From the NCBI GenBank assembly GCA_002297665.1, contig DBMS01000265.1:604-16913 (forward strand): 16,310 bases of DNA. Direction: 5' to 3'. The notes under the pieces were generated by a model, which worked only from the letters and a program-made list of their open reading frames with translations, made no database searches and was not told where the DNA came from. Of the stretch, positions 7,742 through 14,278 are shown piece after piece (the first letter of the stretch is position 1; each line of letters begins with the position of its first letter). Source of the stretch: Holophagaceae bacterium UBA692. GTDB taxonomy: Bacteria > Acidobacteriota > Holophagae > Holophagales > Holophagaceae. Position numbers and translations under genes: made by a program.

Positions 7742-7776
7742 GGGGGGCGCGGGCGGGAAATCCGGCCGCGCCCCCC
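7742..7776 (-). promoter_or_regulatory. Very stable GC hairpin between two operon genes
   Basis: Bases 7742-7756 pair with 7762-7776, 14 of 15 positions matching, around a 5-base loop (ATTTC as read on the minus strand). It lies 16 bp past the beta-gamma stop and 20 bp before GTG 7721. The bases after it on the minus strand are TTCCCTTTCC, only partly T-rich. It could be a leaky terminator or an RNA-processing or stability element that lowers expression of the downstream genes. Confidence 0.6.
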
Positions 7777-7792
7777 CGGGGGTGTTGGCGGG

Positions 7793-9217
7793 CTACTTGC
7801 CCAGTTCTTCCACGGCCTTGACGCCCCAGGCGAAGGCTTCCTCGTTGAGGGGGATCAGGGCGCACTTGTCCTTGAGCATCTGGCCGATGGCGCCGGTGAG
7901 GGTCGCCTTGGGGAAGATGCCGGTGGCCGCCTGGAGGGCCCCCAGGGCCACGATATTCTTCACCACGGCCTTGCCCAGGTCCACGGCGATCTCGGTGAAG
8001 GGCACGCCCACCACCTTGACGCCGGGGTCGATGCCCGGGGGGACGTCCTTGACGATGGAGCTGTCGTAGATGATGGTGCCGCCCTTGACGACGGTGGGGC
8101 CGAACTTGGCAAGGCTGGGGGCGTTGAACGCGATGAGCACGTCCGGGTGCGGGCTGGCGGGGTTGAGCACCTCGTCCTTGGCCACGTGCACGTCGGCGTA
8201 GGACGTGCCGCCGCGGCTCTCGGGGCCGTAGCTGGGGATGTGCGTGGCGTCGAAGCCCTCGTTGATGGCCGCGCGCGCGATGAGCATGGCCGCGGTCTGG
8301 GCGCCGTCGCCGCCGGAACCGGCCAGCTTCAGGGAGATGTCCGTGGGGTTCAGGTGGGTGGGGAAGGCCTCGCAGTGGCGCACGGGGGCTTCGCTGGTGG
8401 CGCCCGCGGCGTGGAGGAAGTGGTCGGCCTCGAAGTTCGGGGCGGGGCGCTTCCACCAGCTCTCGGTGGCCAGGTCCTTCTTCACCCCCAGCGGGTAGAT
8501 GGGCACCATGCACTCCTTGACCCACTTCTCGGTGTCCTCGGGACTCATCTTGAGGTGGGTGGGGCACTCGGCCAGCACTTCCACGAAGGCGTAGCCGCGG
8601 CCCTCGACCTGGCACTGCACGGCCTTCTTGATGGCCTTCTTGGCGTTGCGCCGGTTCTTGGCGTCGAAGAGCGCCACGCGCTCCACGTACACCGGGCCGT
8701 CCAGGCCGGCGATGACTTCGGCCATGCGCATGGGCTGGCCGTTGTACATGCTCCGTCCGTCGGGGCTCGTGGCGGTGGACTGGCCCATGAGGCTCGTGGG
8801 GGCCATCTGCCCGCCGGTCATGCCGTAGATGGCGTTGTTGATGAAGATGACGGTGATGGGGGCGCCCAGCTGCGCGGCCGATACCGTCTCGGCCAGGCCG
8901 ATGGAGGCCAGGTCGCCGTCACCCTGGTAGCTGATGACGTTGGCCTCGGGGTTGCTGAGCTTGTGGCCCAGGGCCACGGCCGCGGCGCGCCCGTGGGCGG
9001 CCTGGGTGTTGCCCACGTCGAAGTAGTAGTAGGCGAACACGGAGCATCCCACGGGCGACACCAGCACGGTGTTGTCCTGGATGCCCAGCTCCTCGATGGC
9101 CTCGGCGAGGTACTTGTGGGCGAGGCCGTGGCCGCAGCCGGGGCAGTAGTGGGTGGAGTTGCCCTTGAGGCCCGCGCCCTGGGAATGGCGCTCGAACTTG
9201 TCGTAGAAGACGGACAT
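7793..9217 (-). CDS. 2-oxoacid:ferredoxin oxidoreductase, fused beta-gamma subunit
   Basis: The protein has 474 residues and two domains. Residues 1-245 are the thiamine-diphosphate-binding beta subunit: THYCPGCGHG (22-31), VSPVGCSVFAYYYF (53-66), AAHGRA (73-78), and the TPP/Mg motif from YQGDGDLASIG (97-107) to FINNAIYGMTGGQM (125-138). Residues about 293-474 are the gamma subunit: ISLKLAGSGGDGAQTAAMLI (294-313) and SYGPESRGGTSYADVHV (329-345). With the alpha subunit it forms a cytosolic enzyme that oxidatively decarboxylates a 2-oxoacid to acyl-CoA and reduces ferredoxin, or runs in reverse. The sequence is closest in feel to the VorA/VorC (branched-chain) type, but substrate cannot be read from these motifs. 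Beta and gamma are usually separate genes; here they are joined by a linker of about 40 residues. ATG 9217 overlaps the alpha stop by 1 nt (TGATG) behind GGAGG, so the two are translationally coupled. Confidence 0.93.
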   Translation of the reverse strand: MSVFYDKFERHSQGAGLKGNSTHYCPGCGHGLAHKYLAEAIEELGIQDNTVLVSPVGCSVFAYYYFDVGNTQAAHGRAAAVALGHKLSNPEANVISYQGDGDLASIGLAETVSAAQLGAPITVIFINNAIYGMTGGQMAPTSLMGQSTATSPDGRSMYNGQPMRMAEVIAGLDGPVYVERVALFDAKNRRNAKKAIKKAVQCQVEGRGYAFVEVLAECPTHLKMSPEDTEKWVKECMVPIYPLGVKKDLATESWWKRPAPNFEADHFLHAAGATSEAPVRHCEAFPTHLNPTDISLKLAGSGGDGAQTAAMLIARAAINEGFDATHIPSYGPESRGGTSYADVHVAKDEVLNPASPHPDVLIAFNAPSLAKFGPTVVKGGTIIYDSSIVKDVPPGIDPGVKVVGVPFTEIAVDLGKAVVKNIVALGALQAATGIFPKATLTGAIGQMLKDKCALIPLNEEAFAWGVKAVEELGK

Positions 9218-10617
9218 CAGCGGACCTCCTTCGCCATGATGGCTTTGACGTGGGCAAGGACCTCGGTCTGCTGGGGCAGCATGCCCCCGAAGTGCCGGAC
9301 GTGGGACATGACGGGGAGCTGGGTGACGCCGGCCTTGGAGAGCGCCAGCCGGATCTCGTCCTCGAGCTGGCCGTTGCTGGCTTCCACCACGACCAGGTTC
9401 TTGACGCCGGCCAGGTCCTTGACGAGCTGCTTGACCGGGAAGGGCCACACGGTGACGGGACGGAACAGGCCGGCCTTGATGCCCTGCCTGCGCAGGTCCT
9501 GCACGGCGCCCTTGGAGGCGCGGGCGGGGGTGTTGGCGGCGACGATGAGAACCTCGGCGTCCTCGGTCATGAAGGACTCGCTGCGGCTCTCGTTCTCCTC
9601 CATCCGGCGGTACTTGTCGTTCAGGTAGATGTTGTGCTGCTCCAGATCCTGCTCGCTGAGGTAGATGGAGCTGATCAGGTTGCCGCGGTGGTCGGCGTCG
9701 CCGTTCACGGCCCAGGTGGGGATGCCGGGCTTGATCATGGCGGAGGGCAGGTTGACCTTGCCGGTCATCTGGCCCAGGTAGCCGTCGCCCAGGATGATCA
9801 CGGGGTTGCGGTACTTGAAGGTGAGTTCGAAGGCGAGCATGGTCAGGTCGAGCATCTCCTGGGGGGTGCTCGGCATGAGGGTGATGGCGTGGGTGTTGCC
9901 GTGCCCGAGGCCGCGGCAGGCCAGCTTGACGTCGGACTGCTCGGGGGCGATGTTGCCAAGGCCGGGGCCGCCGCGCATGACGTTCACGAAGACGCCGGGG
10001 ACCTCGGCGCCGATCATGTAGGAGACGCCCTCGAGCATGAGGCTGAAGCCCGGGGACGAGGTGAAGGTCATGCAGGGGTAGCCGGCGCCGCCGGAGCCGT
10101 ACATGTGGTTGACCGTGGCCACTTCGCTCACGGCCTGCAGGAAGGTGCCGTCCAGCTTGGGAAGGAGCTTGGCCATGAGCTCGGCGCCTTCGGTGGAGGG
10201 GGTGATGGGGTAGCCGAAGACGTGGCGGCAGCCCGCGAGCAGGGCGCCCAGGGCCGAGGCGTAGTTGCCCTTGATGACCAGGGGCTCGGTCTTCGGCAGG
10301 GGGATCAGGGTGTCCGGAACGGCCTTGGGCTCGGGCCGGGGCTTCTTGCTGCCGAAGAGCTTGGCGGGGTCCTGAAGCTCGAAGTCGACGTCCTGGGGGG
10401 TCTCGCGAAGGCCGTAGGGTTCCGGGCAGGCTTCCATGCAAAGGCCGCACGCGTTGCAGGCCTCCAGATCGATGACCACCGGCACGTAGCCCGTGGCGGC
10501 GTCGATCTCCTTGTCGAAGCTGATGCAGTGCTTCGCGCAGGCGCTGATGCACCTGCCGCAGCCCTTGCAGTAGTCCGGCAAGAGGAACGGTTTGGGTCTT
10601 TCCTTAAGCTGAGCCAT
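9217..10617 (-). CDS. vorB: 2-oxoacid:ferredoxin oxidoreductase, ferredoxin-alpha fusion subunit
   Basis: The protein has 466 residues. Residues 1-70 are a two-cluster [4Fe-4S] ferredoxin (delta) domain: CKGCGRCISAC (Cys17, 20, 23, 27) and CNACGLCMEACP (Cys54, 57, 60, 64), with an extra Cys31. From about 112 the alpha subunit follows: IKGNYASALGALLAGCRHVF, GYPITPST (135-142), QAVSEVATVNHMYGSGGAG (161-179), FTSSPGFSLMLEG (185-197) and VMRGGPGLGN (213-222). These match VorB/KorA-type subunits well. The C-terminal part (from about 340) is the domain that contacts CoA and the beta subunit. It passes electrons from the beta-subunit thiamine site to ferredoxin. I chose ATG 10617 because GAGGAG lies 7 nt upstream; the GTG two codons earlier is only 1 nt from it. 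The symbol reflects sequence type; a 2-oxoglutarate or broad 2-oxoacid substrate is equally possible. Confidence 0.92.
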   Translation of the reverse strand: MAQLKERPKPFLLPDYCKGCGRCISACAKHCISFDKEIDAATGYVPVVIDLEACNACGLCMEACPEPYGLRETPQDVDFELQDPAKLFGSKKPRPEPKAVPDTLIPLPKTEPLVIKGNYASALGALLAGCRHVFGYPITPSTEGAELMAKLLPKLDGTFLQAVSEVATVNHMYGSGGAGYPCMTFTSSPGFSLMLEGVSYMIGAEVPGVFVNVMRGGPGLGNIAPEQSDVKLACRGLGHGNTHAITLMPSTPQEMLDLTMLAFELTFKYRNPVIILGDGYLGQMTGKVNLPSAMIKPGIPTWAVNGDADHRGNLISSIYLSEQDLEQHNIYLNDKYRRMEENESRSESFMTEDAEVLIVAANTPARASKGAVQDLRRQGIKAGLFRPVTVWPFPVKQLVKDLAGVKNLVVVEASNGQLEDEIRLALSKAGVTQLPVMSHVRHFGGMLPQQTEVLAHVKAIMAKEVR

Positions 10618-10624
10618 TTGCACA

Positions 10625-10630
10625 CTCCTC
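10625..10630 (-). promoter_or_regulatory. Ribosome binding site deciding the alpha-subunit start
   Basis: Minus-strand GAGGAG ends 7 nt before ATG 10617, which favours that ATG over the in-frame GTG at 10623. The divergent gap (10618-10755, 138 bp) must hold promoters in both directions, but I saw no convincing -35/-10 pair in it. Confidence 0.55.
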
Positions 10631-10755
10631 AGGGCGGGTGGACGTGCTGAAAATTAAGGGGTCTAGCCAACTCGACGCTGAAGTATCAAACGTGCCACCA
10701 GTGCAGGGGGTCACAATTGGATGCCACCCTTGTCATGATGTAGACCGGAGCTCCG

Positions 10756-11256
10756 ATGTTTACCCAATCCGTGATCCGACCCATCTGCGCGGCCGACGAC
10801 GGGACCGTGGCCTCCATCATCCGGTCCGTCATGCCCGAATTCGGCGCGGACGGCCCCGGCTTCGCGCTCCACGACCCGGAAGTGGACCACATGTCCAGCG
10901 CCTACGGCCGGCCCGGCGCCGCCTACTTCGTCCTGGAGGAGGAGGGCGAGGTCGTCGGGGGCGCCGGGGTGGCTGCCCTGGAGGACGGGCCCCCGGGCGT
11001 CTGCGAGCTGCGGAAGATGTACTTCCTGCCCTCGGCCCGGGGCCGGGGCCAGGGGGAGCGGATGATGCGGGCGTGCCTGGCGAAGGCCCGGGAGCTGGGG
11101 TACCGGTCCTGCTACCTGGAGACGCTCACGGGGATGGATGCGGCCATGCGGCTCTACGCCCGGGTGGGGTTCCGGCCCGTGTGCGCCCCCATGGGCGCCA
11201 CGGGGCACCACGGATGCGATAAGTGGTTTATTCTTGATCTCGGTGAGACGCGATGA
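10756..11256 (+). CDS. GNAT-family N-acetyltransferase
   Basis: The protein has 166 residues and one GNAT domain. It would transfer an acetyl group from acetyl-CoA to an amine; the substrate is unknown. The acetyl-CoA pyrophosphate loop is ELRKMYFLPSARGRGQGERM (84-103), with R/Q-x-x-G-x-G/A read as RGRGQG (95-100). The later ETLTGMDAAMRLYARVGFRP (122-141) is the usual C-terminal motif with the conserved Tyr and GF. ATG 10756 has GGAG 5 nt upstream (GGAGCTCCGATG). It overlaps acpS by 4 bp (ATGA), so the two are translated together. Ribosomal-protein, small-molecule and antibiotic acetyltransferases all share this fold and cannot be separated here. Confidence 0.92.
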   Translation: MFTQSVIRPICAADDGTVASIIRSVMPEFGADGPGFALHDPEVDHMSSAYGRPGAAYFVLEEEGEVVGGAGVAALEDGPPGVCELRKMYFLPSARGRGQGERMMRACLAKARELGYRSCYLETLTGMDAAMRLYARVGFRPVCAPMGATGHHGCDKWFILDLGETR

Positions 11257-11633
11257 TCCTGGGCATGGGCACCGACATCTGCCCCGCCGCGCGGTGGGCC
11301 CACCTCCTGGACCGGTTCGGGGAGAAGGCCCTCAGGCGGGTCCTCTGCCAGGAGGAGGCCGACTACCTCCTGGGGGGGAACCGGCAGCGCCTGCCGGAAA
11401 GGGCGGCGGGAAGGTGGGCCCTGCGGGAGGCCTTCGGCAAGGCCCTGGGCATAGGGCTGGACGGCTGGTCCTGGAAGCAGCTCCGGTTCCTGGACGGGAG
11501 GTTGTGGGCCGAGGGAGAATTGGCCCGGATGATCCAGGAAAGGGGCGTCGGGCCCATCCACGGCAGCGTCACCCACGACGGGGGGATTTCCTTCGCGGTG
11601 GTGATTCTCGAGAAGAAAGGTGACCGCGATTAA
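11253..11633 (+). CDS. acpS: Holo-[acyl-carrier-protein] synthase (AcpS-type phosphopantetheinyl transferase)
   Basis: The protein has 126 residues, the usual AcpS length. It moves 4'-phosphopantetheine from CoA to a conserved Ser of acyl carrier protein, activating it for fatty-acid synthesis in the cytosol. The family marks are present: GMGTDIC near the start with Asp8 (Mg ligand), RFGEKALRRVLCQEEADYL (21-39), WALREAFGKALGIG (55-68) with Glu59, and HGSVTHDGGISFAVVILEKK near the end. The usual Lys before Glu-Ala is Arg here (REAF), a conservative change. The start overlaps the GNAT stop (ATGA). A 67-bp gap with a likely promoter separates it from cheR. Some AcpS-type enzymes act on secondary-metabolism carriers, but the length and neighbours favour the housekeeping enzyme. 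Confidence 0.9.
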   Translation: MILGMGTDICPAARWAHLLDRFGEKALRRVLCQEEADYLLGGNRQRLPERAAGRWALREAFGKALGIGLDGWSWKQLRFLDGRLWAEGELARMIQERGVGPIHGSVTHDGGISFAVVILEKKGDRD

Positions 11634-11639
11634 TGCCTT

Positions 11640-11669
11640 TTGCCAATCCAGCCGATCCCGCATGATAAG
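11640..11669 (+). promoter_or_regulatory. Possible promoter of the chemotaxis operon
   Basis: TTGCCA (11640-11645, 5 of 6) lies 18 bp before GATAAG (11664-11669, 4 of 6), predicting a leader of about 25 nt ahead of cheR. An alternative is the GCCGATCC at 11651-11658, which resembles the flagellar sigma-28 -10 (GCCGATAA, 6 of 8), but no good sigma-28 -35 accompanies it. Confidence 0.4.
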
Positions 11670-11700
11670 ACACCGTCCCGACCCCCACCCGGAACCGTAG

Positions 11701-12555
11701 ATGACCGCCCTTCCCACCAACCAGCCGATGAGCGCCCAGGACTTCCTGGCGGTGCGGGAGTTCATCTACGCGAGGACGGGGATCTTCTTCAACGAGTCCA
11801 AGCAGTACTTCCTGGAGAACCGCCTCAACCGGCGGATCCAGGACCTGAACCTGGGCAGCCACCGGGACTACCTGGGGCACCTGCAGGGCCATGCCGGCAA
11901 GGAGGAGCTCAAGCAGCTCTTCAACGAGATCACCACCAACGAGACCAGCTTCTGGCGGAATCCTCCCCAGATCGAGGCCTTCCAGAAGATCGTCCTGCCC
12001 GAGGCGGTGTCGCTGGCCAAGGCGCGCGGGGCCAACCGGCTGAGGATCTGGTCCGCGGCCTGTTCCTCCGGGGAGGAGCCCTACACCCTCGCCATGATCT
12101 GCGTCGAGGCCCGGGACGCGCTCCTGCGGGGCATGCAGGTGGAGATCATCGCCACCGACATCTCGGAGAAGGTGCTGGCCATGGCCCGGGAGGGGAGCTA
12201 CGGCAACTACACCCTGCGCAACCTCACGCCGGCGCAGATCAAGCAGCACTTCAACCAGCAGGGGCCGGACAGCTTCCTCGTGAAGCCCGAGCTCCAGCAG
12301 CTCATCAGCTTCAGGAACTTCAACCTGGTGGATTACGCCAACTACAAGACCTTGGGGGTCTTCGACATCATCTTCTGCCGCAACGTCCTGATCTACTTCG
12401 ACGAGGCGGTGAAGAGCAAGGTGATCAAGGGGTTCCACGAGGTCCTCCAGTCCAGGTCATTTCTCCTTGTGGGGCACAGCGAATCCATCCACTCTTTCAA
12501 CGTAGGCTTCGAGCTGCTTCACTTCAGCAAGGCCATGGGCTACCGGAAGCGCTGA
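11701..12555 (+). CDS. cheR: Chemotaxis protein methyltransferase CheR
   Basis: The protein has 284 residues, normal for CheR. It methylates glutamates on chemoreceptors using S-adenosylmethionine and so sets receptor gain; CheB reverses this. The N-terminal helical domain (about 10-75) carries the receptor-contact region. The catalytic domain shows EITTNETSFWRNP (76-88), WSAACSSGEEPYTLAM (117-132, SAM-binding), IIATDISEKVL (149-159), FDIIFCRNVLIYF (221-233) and LLVGHSESI (255-263), all standard. No C-terminal pentapeptide-binding or TPR extension is present. ATG 11701 has only a weak GGAA upstream; another in-frame ATG at 11728 has no better site. It heads a tight cluster, with 18 bp to the first HDOD gene and CheB encoded three genes on. 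The call is firm. Confidence 0.97.
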   Translation: MTALPTNQPMSAQDFLAVREFIYARTGIFFNESKQYFLENRLNRRIQDLNLGSHRDYLGHLQGHAGKEELKQLFNEITTNETSFWRNPPQIEAFQKIVLPEAVSLAKARGANRLRIWSAACSSGEEPYTLAMICVEARDALLRGMQVEIIATDISEKVLAMAREGSYGNYTLRNLTPAQIKQHFNQQGPDSFLVKPELQQLISFRNFNLVDYANYKTLGVFDIIFCRNVLIYFDEAVKSKVIKGFHEVLQSRSFLLVGHSESIHSFNVGFELLHFSKAMGYRKR

Positions 12556-12573
12556 CCAGGAGGGTTCACCAAG

Positions 12574-13422
12574 ATGCCCATCACACCCCAGGAACTGATC
12601 TCGAACCTCGGCGACCTGCCCCCGCTTCCGCAGGTGGCCGCCCAGGTGCTTCGCCTGGCCGCGGATCCGGATTCCACCACCGACGAACTCCGGCGGGTCA
12701 TCGCCTCGGACGTGGCCCTCACGACCCAGATCCTGAAGATCGCCAACTCGGCCATGTTCGGCATGGTGCGCGAGGTCAAGACCCTCACCCAGGCGATCAT
12801 GACCCTGGGCTTCTCCACCATCAAGAGCGTCGTCATCGCCTCCAGCGCCAAGAACCTCTACAGCCGCGGAGGCACGGGGCTCCAGGAGCGGGTGCTCTGG
12901 GAGCACGCCCTGGTCACCGCCATGGCCGGGCGCGCCTACGCCAAGGCCTTCCGGAGCCCGCGGGTGGAGGAGGCCTTCCTGGGCGGCCTCATGCACGACA
13001 TCGGCAAGTCCGTCATGGGCATCAAGTTCACGGACCGCTACTCGGCGCTGGTGCGCAGCATCTACAACGGCGAGGCGGACTGCCTGGAGTCGGAGCTGGA
13101 CCTCTTCGGCTTCGACCACACCATGGTGGGCGAGGCCCTGCTGATCTCCTGGAACCTTCCGGCGAGCATGGTGCACGCGGTGCGCTGGCACCACGACCCC
13201 CGCCAGGCCCCGGCCGAGGACCAGGCCCTCACCGCCTTCGTCGCCCTGGGCAACCAGATGGCCCTGGACCGCAAGGCCGGCCTGGGCCGCCCCGAATCCC
13301 TCGCCCGCAGCACCCGGCAGGCCATGGAGCTCCTCGTCATCTCCCCCGATGAGATGGAGGCCTACCAGCTGCAGGTCGTGGAGGCCCTCGAGACCGACAA
13401 GAACCTCATCCGGGATTTCTGA
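12574..13422 (+). CDS. HDOD-domain protein 1
   Basis: The protein has 282 residues and one HDOD domain (PF08668) over most of its length: LPPLPQVAAQVLRLAADPDS (15-34), then DVALTTQILKIANSAMFG (46-63) and LTQAIMTLGFSTIKSVVIAS (71-90). HDOD proteins are usually signalling modules whose partner or ligand is unknown. Unlike many, this one keeps HD-type metal ligands: His111, His141-Asp142 (GLMHDIGK), His182 and His206-His207, so phosphohydrolase activity is conceivable. AGGAGG lies 10 nt before ATG 12574. It sits 18 bp after cheR and 2 bp before a second HDOD gene of identical length. The two share the same motif order but differ widely in sequence, so this is an old duplication. Confidence 0.92.
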   Translation: MPITPQELISNLGDLPPLPQVAAQVLRLAADPDSTTDELRRVIASDVALTTQILKIANSAMFGMVREVKTLTQAIMTLGFSTIKSVVIASSAKNLYSRGGTGLQERVLWEHALVTAMAGRAYAKAFRSPRVEEAFLGGLMHDIGKSVMGIKFTDRYSALVRSIYNGEADCLESELDLFGFDHTMVGEALLISWNLPASMVHAVRWHHDPRQAPAEDQALTAFVALGNQMALDRKAGLGRPESLARSTRQAMELLVISPDEMEAYQLQVVEALETDKNLIRDF

Positions 13423-13424
13423 CC

Positions 13425-14273
13425 ATGATCACCTCCGATCTCGTCCGCACGAGGGTCAGAACCCTCCCCAGCCTTCCCACCACGGTGGTGTCGCTGGGCC
13501 AGGCGGTCGCGGACGACCGCTGCAGCGTGGACCGGATCCTGAACATCCTGGCCAAGGACCCGGCCCTGTCGGCCACCATGCTGCGCCTGGCCAACTCGGT
13601 CATGTACGCCGGCGACCAGCGGGTCATGGACCTGCGCACCGCCGTGATGCGCCTGGGCTTCGAGGCCCTGCTCAACCTGGGACGCACCGCTGCCATCATC
13701 CGGAGCTTCCGAGGAACCAACCACCTGGACCCCTTCCGCCTCTGGCAGCACAGCGTCGCGGTGGGACTGGTGTCCAAGGGCATCTGCCGGCTCATCCGCA
13801 TGAACCACATGGACGAGTCCGCCTACCTCGCGGGCCTCCTGCACGACATCGGGAAGATCGCCCTGGACCGCTGCTTCACCGACGAGTACGGTCCCGTGGT
13901 GCTCGCCATCGAGCGCGGCGACGCCTGCCTCGACGCGGAGTTCGGCAACCTGGGCATCACCCACGCCGAGGTGGGGGCCATGGTGGCCGAGCACTGGAGC
14001 TTCCCGGCGGCCATGGTCGCCGCCATCCGGGACCACCACCAGGACCGGCCCGGGGACTTCCTGCCGGCCCTGGTGCAGATCGCCGACCTCCTGGTGCGGA
14101 CCCGCATCCCCAACGGTCCCGCCGACGAGACCCTGATGTTCGCGCTGGAGGAGCTGCCCGCCTATCCCGTGGTCTTCGGCAGCGGGGATTTCGACGCGGA
14201 GCGCCTCACCTTCAGCATCGACGACGAGCTCGAGCACGCCGTCACCTTCGTGAAACTCGCCTTCCAGGATTGA
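13425..14273 (+). CDS. HDOD-domain protein 2
   Basis: The protein has 282 residues and a single HDOD domain. It starts VRTLPSLPTTVVSLGQAV (11-28), continues LAKDPALSATMLRLANSVMY (42-61) and TAVMRLGFEALLNLGRTAAI (72-91). The putative metal set is His109 (LWQHSV), His140-Asp141 (GLLHDIGK), His180, His204-His205 and Asp221. The start lies only 2 bp after the HDOD 1 stop, and cheB begins 5 bp after its own stop, so expression of all four is almost certainly joint. The ribosome site is not obvious; translation may be coupled to the upstream gene. Its role in chemotaxis is inferred from position only. A free-standing signalling role outside chemotaxis, as seen for HDOD proteins in other bacteria, cannot be excluded. 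Confidence 0.92.
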   Translation: MITSDLVRTRVRTLPSLPTTVVSLGQAVADDRCSVDRILNILAKDPALSATMLRLANSVMYAGDQRVMDLRTAVMRLGFEALLNLGRTAAIIRSFRGTNHLDPFRLWQHSVAVGLVSKGICRLIRMNHMDESAYLAGLLHDIGKIALDRCFTDEYGPVVLAIERGDACLDAEFGNLGITHAEVGAMVAEHWSFPAAMVAAIRDHHQDRPGDFLPALVQIADLLVRTRIPNGPADETLMFALEELPAYPVVFGSGDFDAERLTFSIDDELEHAVTFVKLAFQD

Positions 14274-14278
14274 TTGCC

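Noticed and set aside
6576..8069. A long plus-strand frame over the kinase and small gene
   Set aside because: It is antisense to the well-supported kinase and shows biased Gly/Val/Gln/Glu composition with no domain.
7793..10552. A single 919-codon minus-strand frame joining into the beta-gamma protein
   Set aside because: Only the part from ATG 9217 matches the family. The upstream part is an Arg/Pro/His-rich out-of-frame reading of the alpha gene. The ribosome site and TGATG overlap place the start at 9217.
10691..10716. A sigma-54 promoter for the oxidoreductase (minus-strand TGGCACG)
   Set aside because: The -24 like TGGCAC is present, but the -12 TTGC at the fixed distance is not; the sequence there reads ATAC.
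13349..14278. Extension of the cheB frame upstream over HDOD 2
   Set aside because: The upstream residues are Arg/Pro-rich and out of frame with HDOD 2; the receiver domain begins exactly at ATG 14279.
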